From the NCBI GenBank assembly GCA_026122225.1, contig JANEZZ010001492.1, positions 496,001 through 560,000 on the forward strand: 64,000 bases of DNA, read 5' to 3'. Each line of letters opens with the position of its first letter. Within the stretch, counting starts at the first letter, position 1. The stretch is from Heloderma charlesbogerti (taxonomy: Eukaryota; Chordata; Lepidosauria; Squamata; Helodermatidae). The position numbers were made by a program, and so were the translations under genes. Positions 1 through 11,608 of the stretch are shown one piece after another. The notes beneath the pieces are model-generated. The model did not search any database. It was given only the letters and a program-made list of their open reading frames with translations, and was not told where the DNA came from.

Positions 1-389
1 GGTTCTAAGGGGACCAGGTAAAAACTTTGTAGTAAGTTGAAGTTGCGAGACTGTATATTATTTACTTTATTGTAAATACTGGTGAACAGTTATCAATAAA
101 ATAGTTTTATATTCTTGTTCCTTCTTTGCCAAACAGTGAGAAGCTAAGAGTCTTCAGAGGGTTGTTTTTCACACTGATAGTATTCTTTATTAGGTACAGG
201 CACAGCTTTCTCCACAATTGCTGTAACTATACTTGTATGAAGTCCTTACAGTTTCTCAGTTTCTTTTCTTGGGCTGTTTCCCAAAATCAGTTAACAAATT
301 GATTTCAGGTGGCCATAAAAATCTCCAGGAGCACACTCATTTTGAAACATGAGAGTATTGACATTTTTAGTTCTTGGGGGATCATTGTC

Positions 390-775
390 CAGACTTGGTT
401 GCCACTTTTGCAGTCCACATAAGTGGCCTTGTTCAGATGATCAAATCCTAGCTTAATCAGCTCTGTCCACCTACATGCAAGCTCCTTAACTGCCGCTTTG
501 TTCCTCCCTTTGCATGAGCTGCATAACAAATAATTCTTTATTGGTTTTTAAATTCTGGCTCCTTTTGGATGCTATTAACCATAGTTCCCAGTTTGCACTT
601 AAGAGGAAGCTATGGTTAACTGTGGCTTTGATTTGTTTCTCACACAAAGAGAAGAGCGAAGTGGCAGCAAAAGGGCTGTGTGTGGGTGCACAGAGCTTCT
701 GCATGTCCTGGTTTATTAAGCCCAGATTTGATTATCTGAACTGGGCCACTGTCCACTCTATGCAAGAATAGCAAT
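390..775. repeat. Fold-back (palindromic) element
   Basis: The left part (about 400-520) and the right part (about 650-765) are imperfect inverted copies of each other. Left words such as TTCAGATGATCAAATC and AGCTTAATCAG reappear in reverse complement as GATTTGATTATCTGAA and TTATTAAGC in the same relative order. The middle carries TTAACCATAG and CTATGGTTAA as a further inverted pair. This is the layout of a non-autonomous fold-back DNA element. No target duplication was identified and the superfamily is not assigned. Confidence 0.5.
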
Positions 776-2056
776 TTGTGAACACATAAGCATGCAAATA
801 CTACCAATATATCTATAGCAGGCCAGCCAGATGACAGACAGTAGCCCTAGTTGGGCATTCTAACTTGCATAAAGCATGCTGTCCATGTGTTTGCAGGAAG
901 GTTTAAAGTGGAGAGTGTACACATACAGGTTCATCATGAGATTTTAAAACCTTCACAATCACTGTTCTAATTCACTTGGAGGGTTGTCGTGTGGAGCTGC
1001 CTCTTCAAATCTTCCCCTCCTATCACGTGGACAGCAGTAAGGCCAGGTGGGCATGGAACGCCACTCTCACTCTCATGTGACTAATAGTATGAGGAACAAA
1101 TACCTGAGTAGGGCTAGTGCTTTTATGTGAATATTTTGTCTTGGAAGATTTTTGGTGGGTAGGTTGCCCCGAGTTGGCTTTCCAAACATTTCCACAAGGC
1201 ATTGGTGTTGTAGGGATGGTCATATGCTTCAAAAACATTCTGTTAAGAGTTACAGGCTCTGCCTTCTGCGGGGACCCTTTTGTTCTCTTCACACCACGTC
1301 AGGGAAAGAGGCATCTTTGAATGTCTGTACCCTAATGCTTAAATGTAAACACTTGCATCTCTAGATCCCATTTTATGCATGTGGAAATGAAATGGAAAAG
1401 CTAGCTGGGCCTCAGGAGCTCTGTACCTTGCCTGCGCCGAAATCTCAGTTTGAATCCAGATTTATGCTAAAAGATGTATAAGTAAATGACCATTATAAAA
1501 TCATTTGTTGGGTTTGACCTATAAAGTCAGAATGGTTCTGCAATGCCAGAAAATTTGGAAGTTCCATGGATATAGCTGCTGCTTTTTGAGCATGCAAGCA
1601 AATGTATTTGTGGCTGTTACTCTTTTTCTGCTAAATTGTTTATTTTGATCATTATTTGTTTCATGAATGAGCCAGAGAGCAGGTTTTGGGGACTTGACAA
1701 TTATTTATCAAACTGCACAGTACCTTATATGGGCCAATATGAGGAACGTGCTAGCTTGTTGATCACATTAAAATGACATAAAAACATTCCTCCATTTTGA
1801 CATTTGTTGCTAGTGAGGTTGTAAACAGTAGTTAATGGCAGTTGGCATCTGGTGTGTGTGTTTTTACCTACTTGTCGGTTGGTTTATTTCTGGACAGCTG
1901 TGCCTTAACTACTTCAAGGATTTGCTTGAATATCACATCTAAACAAACAAGCCTGAAACACTTTTCTTCATTCTGCCTTAGCCTTAGATGCTGAGGCCCT
2001 GTAAACTACCGCAAACTGAAGATATGGAACGAACATTTTTAGCGTTCCTAACTAAA
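776..2056. other. No gene recognised
   Basis: About 1.3 kb of AT-rich sequence. It has only short chance open frames, with no splice-bounded exon, RNA gene or repeat that I can name. Confidence 0.5.
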
Positions 2057-4034
2057 CTGTTCAGTCATTAAGTCGTGTCCGACTTTTCGGGACCACATGG
2101 ACCATAGCACGCCAGGCCTTCCTGTCCTCCGCTCTCTCCCAGAGTGTGCTCAGGTTCATATTCATTGCATCGGTGATGCTATCTAGCCATCCCATCCTCT
2201 GCTGTCCCCGTCTCCTTTTGCCTTCAATCTTTCCCAGCATCAGGGTCTTTTCCAGGGAGTTTTCTCTTCGCATTAGGTGGCCAAGATATTTCAGCTTCAG
2301 TATCTGTCCTTCCAATGAGCACTCAGGGTTGATTTCCTTTAGGATGGACTAAATTTGATTTGTCCTCCTTGCAGTCCAGGGCACTCGTAAGAGTCTTCTC
2401 CAGCGCCACAGTTCGAAAGCATCAATTCTTCAGCGCTCAGCCCTCCTTATAGTCCAGCTCTCACAGCCATACGTTGCTACTGGGGAAACCATAGCTTTGA
2501 TTAGACGGACCTTTGTCGGCAAGGTGATGTCTCTGCTTCTTACTATGCTGTCTAGGTTTGCCATAGCTTTCCTCCCCAGGAGCAAGCGTCTTTTAATTTC
2601 ATGGCTACAGTCACTGTCTGGGGTGATCTTGGAGCCCAAGAAAATAAAATCTGTCACTGCTTCCATTTCTTCCCCTTCTATATGCCAGGAAGTGATGGGG
2701 CCAGATGCCATGATCTGAGTTTTTTTCATGTTGAGTTTCAAACCAGTTTTTGCACTCCACTTTCACCCTCAGCAAGAGGCTCTTGAGATCCTCTTTGCTT
2801 TCTGCCATTAGGGTGGTATCGTCTGCGTATCTGAGGTTGTTGATCATGGGCGACAATATGCAGCCTTGTCGTACTCCTTTCCCAATTTTGAACCAATCGG
2901 TTGTTCCATGTCTGGTTCTTACTGTTGCTTCTTGACCCTTGTACAGGTTTCTCAGGAGACAGGTAAGGTGGTCTGGTACTCCCATCTCTTTCAGAATTTG
3001 CCAGAGTTTGTTGTGATCCACAGAATCAAAGGCTTTAGCGTAGTCAATGAAGCAGAAATAAGACGTTTTTCTGGAATTCTCTTGCTTTCTCCATGATCCA
3101 GCGAATGTTGGCAGTTTGATCTCTTGTTCCTCTGCCTCTTCGAAACCCAGCTTGTACTTCTGGTAGTTCTCAGTTCACATACTGCTGAAGCCGAGCTTGT
3201 AGGATTTTGAGCATAACCTTGCTGGCATGTGAAATGAGCGCAATTGTACGGTAGTTTGAACACTCTTTGGCATTGCCCTTCTTTGGAATTGGAATGTAAA
3301 CTGACCTTTTCCAGTCTTGTGGCCATTGTTGAGTGTTCCAGATTTGTTGGCATATTGAGTGCAGCACTTTAACAGCATCATCTTTTAGGATCTTAAATAG
3401 CTCAGCTGGCATACTGTCATCTCCACTAGCTTTGTTGTTAGTAACGCTTCCTAAGGTCCGCTTGACTTCACTCTCTAGGATGTCCGGCTCAAGTTTAGTG
3501 CCTGCACTATCATGGCTATCAGGGACATTCAGATCTTTCCTGTATAGTTCTTCTGTGTATTCTTTCCACCTCTTCTTAATCTCATCTGCTTCTGTTAGGT
3601 CCCTGCCTTCTTTGTCCTTTATCATGCCCATCTTTGCACAAAACATTCCCTTGAGATCTCCGATTTTCTTGAAAAGATCTCTAGTCTTTCCCATTCTGTT
3701 GTTTTCCTTGATTTCTTTGCATTGTTCATTTAAGAAGGCCTTCTTGTCTCTCCTTGCTATTCTCTGGAACTCTGCATTCAGTTGGGTATATCTTCCCCTT
3801 TCTCCCTTGCTTTTTGCTTCCCTTCTTTCCTCAGCTACTTGTAAAGCCTCATCAGACAGCCACTTTGCTTTCTTGCATTGCTTTTTCTTTGGGATGGATG
3901 TAGTTGCTGCCTCCTGAACAATGTTACAGACCTCCATCCATAGTTCCTCAGGCACTCTGTCTATCAGGTCTAATCCCTTAAATCTATTCCTCACCTCCAC
4001 TATATATTCATAAGGGATGTGATTTAGGTCATAC
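2057..4034 (-). mobile_element. Bov-B (RTE) LINE copy 1, 5'-truncated
   Basis: The minus strand encodes successive pieces of an RTE-clade LINE reverse transcriptase that match the three other Bov-B copies in this window. The element's 3' end is at about 2057 (low coordinate), where all four copies share the same terminal sequence. Homology stops at 4034, inside the coding region, so the copy is 5'-truncated, as is usual for target-primed insertion. Compared with the copies at 39.3 and 45.1 kb, a block of roughly 85 bp just before the YADD region is missing near 2846. No clear target duplication was found. Confidence 0.9.
2061..4034 (-). pseudogene. Bov-B reverse transcriptase remnant
   Basis: On the minus strand, 4034-3170 is an open piece covering the linker and N-terminal part of the reverse transcriptase, ending VMLKILQARLQQYVN. 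3021-2611 carries VRQGCILSP (RT motif B region) followed by NNLRYADDTTLMAES (motif C). 2741-2430 and 2315-2061 carry the C-terminal region (YGCESWTIRRAER, then FGHL-like GHLMRRENSLEKTLML). The pieces lie in different frames and are separated by stops and a deletion, so no functional enzyme is encoded. Confidence 0.85.
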
Positions 4035-4150
4035 ACAGCTTTTAAATGGTTTAAAAGCTGCTACCTATTTAGCTGAAGGGCTAAAAGCTATTACCTATTT
4101 TACAGTAAATAAAGGGTAGGAGGAGGGCATAGTCAGTGTGGGATTTAAAG

Positions 4151-4241
4151 TGCAATCCTAACCATGTCCCCTCAAAAGTAAATCCCATTTATTTCAGGGG
4201 GCTTACTTCCAGGTCCGTGGGTGTAGAATTGCACCCTTAAT
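4151..4241. repeat. Short MITE, about 90 bp (S family)
   Basis: It begins AGTGCAATCCTAACCATG and ends GAATTGCACCCTTA. The ends are inverted relatives of each other, and the interior resembles copies at 20,021, 36,285 and 49,378 (a TAAGTCCCATT-like core). This family shares its ends with the longer palindromic MITEs of this window. Confidence 0.55.
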
Positions 4242-6021
4242 GTTTCTTAGAGCAAGAAGATCCCTGTTAAAGTGGCGGGCCTAAGCTTCCTCCCTCTACA
4301 TTAGATTCAAGGCTGGGCAAACGATGTGAGGTTCAAGCGCTCCCCTGAGACGCCTTTGCCAGTGCTAACTGCCCCTTCTGTCCAGCCTGCTCGTGCGTCC
4401 CTTCAACTTCCCCGCACACTCCAAGTCGCATTCTCTCTCGGATCGAGCAGATTCCCTTTTCCGGCCACCCTCTGCTCTCGTAACCTAGGGCCAACATCTC
4501 TCCCTCCGTTGCAGGCGCCATCTCCTTCTGCGCCCCTGCTTCCACACGGGCGGAATGAATACAAAAGCATTGAGATGTTGGACAAATATTTGGCACTTTT
4601 TAGTGCATTACATTAATTTATTAACATTATTAATAAAGTAGATAACTTTAAACACTTCTATTGGCCCTATCACAACCCCACCGTAGGAGAATCCGTGGAG
4701 CTCGTAATGAAAGGAAGCAGGTCCCTTCCTTATTAAGTCCCCTGTAACCAGAGACTTCCTGCCGAATGATGCGCCTGCTAACTCCCTCCCTAAATCTCAT
4801 GGCCTGAATAAAGGTTTGAGTCCAACCGAGAAAAAGGTCATTCATCCTATACACATTGACTCAAAAGCAAATCCCGCCGAGATCAATGGGGCTTACTATG
4901 CGCACAGGGCTGCGGCATTGGTTCCATTTTTTTAAGGAACACCCAGCAGAACAGGTGTTTTATGTAGCACCAGGCAAAGGCAGAACGGGGTTCAGCGGGC
5001 GGAGGTTTAATACAGTCGCATGCTTGCCTCGGGAATAGCGGTTTTTATTTTAATTGTGTCCAGTCCTCGCTGCAGAAAAACTGAAAAGGACTCTGGCAGG
5101 CTGGGGAGGAAAGCGAAGGTGTAAAACGGGACATATGGCATTAGAAGAGTTCTTGGTTTTAAAAACCTTACTCTTGAGTTACAAATGGATAGTTCGTTGA
5201 ACAGGTAAAAAAAAGGAGTTGCTCAGGTGGCTAAGGACAGATCTCACACTAGTAGATAATATTGTTATAGTGTTATACAGGATCCTTCTCAACTATGTAA
5301 TCCTTGACGCTTAAGATTTCTGTAAGTAGAGCTATCAGTGTGAGTGCCTTGGGGCAATATCTCTTATGACCTGACAAAGGACCCTTGATAGCTGGTAATA
5401 ATGTCTTTCAGTGGGAGCTAGGATGGCCCAACTAGGCTTCCCTGATGGGTAGAAATTACGCATCAGTCTGGGTGCATAGCAGGAAGTCTGTGTCAGAACA
5501 GAATCTGAAGAGGATGCAGAGAGCTGATTTCGCTTTCTGCACGAAATCCTATGGCACTATGGGGTCCCCTGGAAATCTGATGGCGAGCAGGAATCTGTTG
5601 AAGTGGTAACATTGTGAACCTTCATCTTAAGCTCAGCCTGTATATATGTGTAAATAAACCTTACATCACAGAAATTAAACAAGTCTCCATTATTTCCTTC
5701 TACGGAAGCTTAATCCTAGGTAAGTGCTGGAACCCCTGAAAATTTTCACCACTCAGAAGTGGGGTGCAGTGTGACAATATCTTACTGGATCAACTTTTGT
5801 GTGTTTAGGAGTATGTACACTTGGAATTTACACAAAATTATTCACCATGCAGGATAGATGTGTATTGAATTCTCAACAAAGGAAAGACAGAATGAGCAAT
5901 CTGGATTAGTTGCTAATGCAAACTAGCTCTTCTCCTATAGAAGATAATATAGGTGATGGATGATTACAGCTGATCAGAAAATGTTGCAAGAAAGCAATCA
6001 GTAAAACAACAAAACCATATC
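4242..6021. other. No gene recognised; weak LTR-like block
   Basis: 4,250-4,560 is moderately CpG-rich but has no donor or known product. 4,858-4,925 resembles half of an S-family MITE. Around 5,640-5,700 a TATATATG and an AATAAA precede a T/C-rich stretch, which could be the R/U5 part of an old LTR, but I could not find its ends or a target duplication. Nothing else can be supported. Confidence 0.35.
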
Positions 6022-6350
6022 CAGTCATGTGAAAAAGAAAGTACATCCTCTTTGAGTTCTATGGTTTTACATATCAGGACATAATAAAAATCATCTGGTC
6101 CTTAGCAGGTCTTAAAATTAGGTAAATACAACCTCAGATGAGCAACAACACATGACATATTACACCATGTCATTATTTATTTTACAAAAATAAGCCAAAA
6201 TGGAGAAGCCATGTGTGAAAAACTAAGTACACCTTATGATTCAATAACTTGTAGCAGCAATAACTTGAAGTAATCGTTTTCTGTATGACTTTATCAGTCT
6301 CTCACATCGTTGTGGAGGAATTTTGGCCCACTCTTCTTTACAACATTACT

Positions 6351-6694
6351 TCAGTTCATCGAGGTTTGTGGGCATTTGTTTATGCACAGCTCTCTTAAGG
6401 TCCCGCCACAGCATTTCAGTCGGGGTGAGGCCTGGACTTTGACTGGGCCATTGCAACACCTTTTTTTCAGACATTCTGTTGTAGATTTGCTGGTGTGCTT
6501 GGGATCCTTGTCCTGTTGCATGACCCAGTTTTGGCCAAGCTCTAGCTGTCGGACAGATCGCCTCACATTTGGCTCTAGAATACTTTGGTATACAGAGGAG
6601 GTCATGTTCGACTCAATGACTGCAAGGTGCCCAGGTCCTGTGGCTGCAAAACAAGCCCAAATCATCACCCCTCCACCACCGTGCTTGACAGTTG
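6351..6694 (-). pseudogene. Tc1 transposase, C-terminal part
   Basis: The minus strand carries VKHGGGGVMIWACFAATG and [11 protein letters not shown], conserved Tc1 transposase blocks; the latter holds the second catalytic aspartate. Downstream the expected PDLNPIE block is not in this frame, so a frameshift lies beyond it. The N-terminal half is on the other side of the provirus at about 12,053-12,753. Not functional. Confidence 0.88.
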
Positions 6695-6698
6695 GTAT
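6695..6698. other. Target duplication GTAT, left of ERV-A
   Basis: GTAT at 6695-6698 is repeated at 12,049-12,052, directly outside the two LTRs. Four-base duplications are what gammaretroviral integrases make. Removing one copy and the provirus rejoins the Tc1 transposase gene. Confidence 0.9.
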
Positions 6699-7138
6699 TG
6701 TAGCAGCCGTATAGGGGGTCAGACTAAGTAGCCTCATGCAGTATCATGCTTCAAGTTCTTGCTGAGCTCTTGCTCTCTGAAATATATGTTTGTAAGCTGA
6801 CGAGACACAGGAATTTCTTATCTTGTCAACGAAGGCTAAGGCCATAGAATTGTATATCATGTTCTCTGCTGTTCTCTGCTTATCATGGCTACCCTATAAC
6901 CCAGTTCTTGTATTATAAACAATGGTGCTAGGAGAAGAAATGTTGAGGACTGCAACCCCACACGGGAGGGAGAGGAGGAGCCGTTTCCTATGTGTCACAA
7001 TATCTATAAAAACAATCTGCTGATGTAAATCGAGGCTTTTGGCTCTTTGGAAATGATTCCAGCCTTAAGCCCTCGCGTTAAATAAAGAAACTCTTTTTCC
7101 TTCACTCCGTGGGCTCTCTGACTCTGAGTTCTGCAACA
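6699..7138 (+). repeat. 5' LTR of provirus ERV-A
   Basis: 440 bp, starting TGTAGCAG and ending TCTGCAACA. It carries a TATAAA at 7005-7010 and an AATAAA at 7081-7086. It matches the 3' LTR (11,609-12,048) base for base in length; I count about nine substitutions. Confidence 0.95.
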
Positions 7139-7142
7139 TAAA

Positions 7143-7160
7143 TGGTGCCGTGACTCGGAT
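7143..7160 (+). other. Primer binding site, tRNA-His type
   Basis: TGGTGCCGTGACTCGGAT lies four bases after the 5' LTR. It is complementary to the 3' end of vertebrate tRNA-His including CCA. The same site is present in ERV-B at 21,814. Confidence 0.9.
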
Positions 7161-7852
7161 GTGGCAGGCGCTGAGACAGAGAGGTGGCAGTTGCCTGCTC
7201 TTAATCGCCGCACCGGGAGGGAGGGCTTGGCGCATGCCTCCCTTTCTTGGCGCCACCGACCTTTTTGTCGGGTGAACGGGAGAAAACCTGCGCCGGGACC
7301 GCCCAAATGGCAGCGAGTGGCAAGAGAACCTTGGGAAGCGGAGGAAGGAACTTGAGCCCTGCCCAAACTGCAGCTGCAACTGAGTTGAAACCCACATTGG
7401 AAGTCTTCAGGAGAAAGGCAAGTATATGGAGTAAAAAGAGGGCCCCGCCTTCAGGAGAAAGGCCACTGGGCAGAAAAAAAGAGGGCCCCGCCTTATGAAG
7501 AAGGTCAGTGTTAGTATACATATACAAAAGGTGACCCACCCGATTGGGGGTGGAAGGGGGGACTTGATCACTCCCCCGAGCAGGCACTAATACTCAGCAA
7601 GGCGCTGAGGAAACTGCTTCGCTCTAGTGGAAAAGTGGGAAAGTGGGTGGCAGGGACATATGAATGAAGTGGTGAAATTGATGATTGTGTGAGTGGCTAC
7701 TGCGGTTTCTGTTGCATACCGTTGACCGGGTGCCCAGGCCAGTAGCAAAGTGCGTGGTGTGAAATTCCTCTCGTGTCGGTCAGTGAGACCCCTTACTCAC
7801 TGACCAATCCCCTTTCCTCCATTGTGTCCGTCTTTATCTTAGGAGGGAGGCT

Positions 7853-8064
7853 ATGGGAGGTGGGGGAAGCAAGACTTGCAGCCCCTTGAGATGTATGTTA
7901 AAAAAAAAAAAAAAGGGAAAAAGATTTTTTTTTTAAGGATTCAGACTAGAGAGAGGAAACAGCAAAAAGCTCAAGGTCGAGCTGAGAGGAAAAAAAAAGA
8001 ACAAGATCTGAGGCTGTTAATTAGAGAAATGTTGCAAGACAGCCCAGCTTTTAACGAAGCGTGA
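7853..8064 (+). pseudogene. ERV-A gag N-terminus remnant
   Basis: An ATG at 7853 opens MGGGGSK, a myristoylation-type matrix start, but the frame ends within about 30 codons after runs of A and T. An adjacent frame is open from 7876 to 8064 (KQQKAQGRAERKKKEQ). Long homopolymers (14 A, 10 T) probably caused the shifts. Confidence 0.6.
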
Positions 8065-10100
8065 GAGTGTGAGGCCGAAGAAGTAGAACCGTTAGCTTAG
8101 TGCGCCGAGAGGGGGGGGCAGGAGAATTGCCCACAATGTTCTGAGTTGTGCAACATCATCACCTCGCCTAATTGAGATGAAATCTAAGAAATAGAAACTG
8201 AAAATGAAGACGCAGAAGATGAAGGCGCAAAATGGAGAATAAAAGTGAAGAATCAGCCCCCAGGGCACAGGCTAGACCCCTCTTCGAGTGAAAAGTGTGG
8301 CATAAGACTGTCCCAAGGCAGAATGAAGCGGAAAGACCACGATGAAGATCTCTGTCAAGGTAGCCATGTTTAGCTTTGAACTGTCCTAGAATTTCATAGA
8401 GCCTGTAGACCATCAGCTATATGATTTCTGAAGAGCGTAACCGTTAAGCTTTTGCCGTGGGATTCCCTGCAATGAAGAAATCTCACTGATTCGAGTGTCC
8501 AGTGTTAGACTGCCTGAGTGTGTGTGCTGAAGAGACTGAGAAACCAGACAGCATGTTCCTGGCCAAGCCAAAATCATGCTACTACCATGCTCCTGGAAGC
8601 TGCAATAAACTTTGTAAGTTGGGAGACCCAACCTGATTGAGAAGAAAAGAAGATATTGGAGTAACTGTCTTAAAAAACAGTGAGATCTGTGTAGCTGGCT
8701 AGCTGACGCTGTCAGTGATGTTACAATTTTAAATTAAGACTGTTTTCCTGTTTGAGACCCCAGCGAAGAAAGCTGACCCGAGTTATTTGTTGCCCATGCC
8801 AAAGCAAAAATTTAGCTGCCCTGTACCTCATCCTGTCCTGTTTTGAGCTTGAGATTTACAAATACAAACAAACTGAGAAGCTTGCCTTTGAAGTCCTGCA
8901 AATCACCCCACCGCCTCCCCGAAGAAGATTAATGGCTGCCTGAAAAATGCAAGTATTAGGCGATGCCCATCACCCCCCAGCGTCTTGAGTTTCAGCACTC
9001 TGCTTTCGTGTACCAAGTTGAAGAGAGGAAAAGAGGGGTGTGTGGGTGTGTGTGTGTGTGTGTGATACTGTAAATCCTTGGCTAGCTTGTCTAGTGATAG
9101 ATAGCCCCGAGAGCTTCCCCCCCCCCCGCAATTGCTGGATCTGCTCCATCATGCCTTACCATGCAAAACGTGTTTTCCATTCATTGTGTTAAATTGAAAA
9201 AAGTTTGTTGTGTATATTTTATGATTTCTTAAATATCATAAAATATATGTGATATTTGCAGATTAGTGTTAGTTGCAAGTCCAAATGATACTGAGTGTGG
9301 TTCCCAATGAATGACAAGAGAAAAGACAAAGACAAGTAGAGAAAGACAGAAGCAAGTAGAAAAAGACAGAGAAATAGAGAAAGTGGCAGACAGATAGAGA
9401 AGGGGGGGAAAGAAAAAGAAGAAGAAAGAGAAGGCAAGAGGCAAAGAGAAAAAACATTTATAAAGAAGAAGCATGGCCATAGCTGCCCCCAGGGTGAATT
9501 AGAAGCAGCTGATTATGCCTGGAGCTTATTACCTGGGGTAAAGTAGCCACAATAATGTAATAGTTCTTTAAGATGAGAAAATGTAACTAGAAGGAGAAGA
9601 AGAGCCTATCCCAAATGTGCGTCATTGGGACTAGTGTAGGGCAGAAAGGTTTAAGTAAGTGATTTTAACTTGAAAAAAGACAAATGAAGAGACAAGGCTA
9701 GTGCATGGAGCGGAAAGTTTTATGTAAAAAGTTTGAAACATGATCTGCAATACAGGCAGATCAGCAAGAAAAAGAAAGCAAAAGAAAGAGAGAGAGAGAT
9801 TTCTCTTCCCATACTAATGAATGAAAGTGTTATCAAGCACTTTGCCTGGGAAGCGAAGTTTGTTTACAGGAAGCTGTGCCTGAGAACCAAACACTTCTAG
9901 CCTATGCTGAAAATGCTTGCTAGTGTTGTACTGCCTCATGGGTAACATGTATAGTATAAAACCCATTTAGCCCAATAGCTCGTGGTTCAGAGAAGCTGTC
10001 TGATCCAACCTTTAGGTACGCCTGTGTGCTGTAAGTTACCCAATAAAGTCTCCTTGTAAGTAACCCCCCCCCCGCTGGAATCCCAAAACACAAGCGGGGC
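8065..10100 (+). other. Unresolved middle of ERV-A
   Basis: About 2 kb inside the provirus where I recognise no coding domain. It holds a (TG)n run at about 9040-9064, a purine-rich stretch at 9310-9450, and a block at about 9,640-10,095 that looks like another LTR. An AATAAA with GT-rich flank also occurs near 8604. Part of this may be further insertions rather than retroviral sequence. Confidence 0.4.
9636..10095 (+). repeat. Possible LTR nested in ERV-A
   Basis: The block starts near TGTAGGGCAG. It has a promoter-like GTATAGTATAAAACCC near 9950, an AATAAAGTCTCC about 80 bases later and a C-rich end. That order (TATA, short spacer, poly(A) signal, pyrimidine-rich U5) is LTR-like, and gag coding resumes right after it. 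I found no target duplication, so the limits are guesses. Confidence 0.35.
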
Positions 10101-10107
10101 TAGAGCG

Positions 10108-10510
10108 CCTCACCCAGTATCAAACCCTGCTGTTAGAAGCCATGAAGGCAGGTATGAAGAAGTCAGTTAATATGACCAAAGTGTCTAAGTGTTGCAAGGT
10201 GCCACCGAGGCCCCAGAGCATACTTAGAGAGTCTTTTAGATGCCTATCGCCAATATACCCCCCTCGACCCAGAGGCCCAAGAAAACGTAGATGAAAAAAT
10301 AGAAGAAGACCCGGCAGAGGCAGAAGATTCTTAAGAAAGAACCAGTGTGCTCAGTATGAACAAGATAGACATTGGTGGCATGAATGCCCAAATAAAATGA
10401 ATCAAATACACAAAGGAGAAAACCAAAGGAGCCAGAACGGGCGAGAGAGAAGACAGCTTGAGAGGGGCCGTGACATTGACTTCATGATTGACACTGGAGC
10501 GGCATCAAGA
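10108..10510 (+). pseudogene. ERV-A capsid, nucleocapsid and protease traces
   Basis: Reading across small shifts, 10,108-10,290 resembles the capsid major homology region (LLDAYRQYTPLDPEAQE). 10,345-10,390 resembles one zinc knuckle with a damaged cysteine (CAQYEQDRHWWHECP), and 10,470-10,505 carries DFMIDTGAAS, the retroviral protease active-site motif. Frames are broken. Confidence 0.7.
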
Positions 10511-10679
10511 GCAAGCAAACGTTAGCCTTAAACAAGAAGTCCAAACACTGGGCAAAGTTCTTCAAGCCCAGCGTCGCTTTGTCTTAAAAAATAAGCCCCC
10601 AATTCCCATCACAGAAGTTCATCCTTTCCAACCAAGAGTTGAAGTATGAGTTAAAGGGAGAATAAATGACCCTTTGACT

Positions 10680-10860
10680 CCCAGATAGAGAAGACCAAAA
10701 ACTGTCATACTTTCCACCCCCGCAGCTGTAAAAGTAGCTGGAGTTAAACCCTGGATACATTAGACACGAGTCAAAAAAGCAAAAAGGAAAGTGGACTGTA
10801 GCTGAAAATCCTTTAAAAGTCATTCTAAAGAAACAGTAAGAAGACTCAGGCTAGACCTTA
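10680..10860 (+). pseudogene. ERV-A integrase C-terminal trace
   Basis: One frame reads LSTPAAVKVAGVKPWIH, typical of the C-terminal end of gammaretroviral integrase, followed by a basic stretch. It lies only about 180 bases after the protease trace, so reverse transcriptase, RNase H and the integrase core have been deleted. Confidence 0.65.
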
Positions 10861-11001
10861 CTGTAGGCACACCGGGAGACTGTCCACCCTGCGTAAGGTC
10901 AGACCTGCAACTGGAGAATTGAAGAAGGGGACTAGACCCTACTGCAGCTTGCCAGGTAAACAGCTGCCCAGCGTACGGTCAGATCCCAAAGAAGATCAAA
11001 C

Positions 11002-11217
11002 ATGCGTGTTGTAGTGTTAGTAGTGTTGTATTGTGTTTCCTTAATAAGGTGCGAAAAAGGGGGGTCTGCCCCTAGAGAGGGAAGTTTGTCCCAGCGATTC
11101 GCTGATAATTACTGGCTTCACCTGGCTAACATCACTGGAGTAAAACATTTTTGTTTGCCAAGAGATATACCTGTAAACAGGTTTTTTTATCTTTTTCTCC
11201 TCCATCATTTAATTTGA
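11002..11217 (+). pseudogene. ERV-A env start (leader and SU N-terminus)
   Basis: An ATG opens a hydrophobic leader (MRVVVLVVLYCVSLIRC) followed by about 50 residues with one N-glycosylation site (NIT), then a stop. The position after integrase, and the membrane segment downstream, mark it as env. Most of the surface and transmembrane subunits are missing. Confidence 0.65.
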
Positions 11218-11310
11218 CCAATAATAGTAATGCTGTAGATGTTCAAATCAATAATCTGCATGCATAATATAGTAGCTAACATAACAATGGGACAAAACAA
11301 TTAGCTAAAT

Positions 11311-11505
11311 TGGTTAACCCCTTGGCTTCCAGATCTTAGCTGGCTTAAGGCATTGTTCATCCTAATTCTACCAGTGTTGTTCATAGAGATACTGTTATGC
11401 CTTTGCATTCCTTGTCTTATGCGCTGTTTAACCAATCTGTTTTATATCTCGGCTAGTAAAACTGCCGCCCTCTATGCTCTAATAGCTCAACAAGATATTA
11501 AGTAA
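11311..11505 (+). pseudogene. ERV-A env membrane anchor and tail
   Basis: A frame of 64 codons reads a Trp-rich juxtamembrane stretch, a long hydrophobic segment (ALFILILPVLFIEILLCLC) with cysteines at its inner edge, then a short tail ending in TAA at 11,503. This matches the C-terminus of a gammaretroviral transmembrane subunit. Confidence 0.65.
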
Positions 11506-11598
11506 GAGGGTTGCTATAAGAGTCCTGTGTTATGCTTCACAAACCAGAATGACTATTTGCGTAATGAAATACTATAATTGTAATGAAATTATGCATTT

Positions 11599-11608
11599 AA
11601 GGGGGGAA
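11599..11608 (+). other. ERV-A polypurine tract
   Basis: AAGGGGGGAA sits directly before the 3' LTR, where plus-strand DNA synthesis is primed. Confidence 0.8.

Noticed and set aside
3333..3917. 194-codon plus-strand frame (and its equivalents at 38,211-38,795 and 45,659-46,159)
   Set aside because: Antisense shadow of the Bov-B reverse transcriptase. It recurs only because the LINE does.
4326..4616. Frames in a mildly CpG-rich stretch
   Set aside because: Low-complexity Ser/Pro/Leu composition, no splice sites or known domain.
5200..5775. Possible LTR around the AATAAA at about 5,656
   Set aside because: No matching TG..CA ends with a target duplication could be found, so it is mentioned only as a weak block.
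9219..9480. Overlapping Phe/Leu/Ser-rich minus-strand frames
   Set aside because: Translation of a purine-rich simple stretch inside ERV-A.
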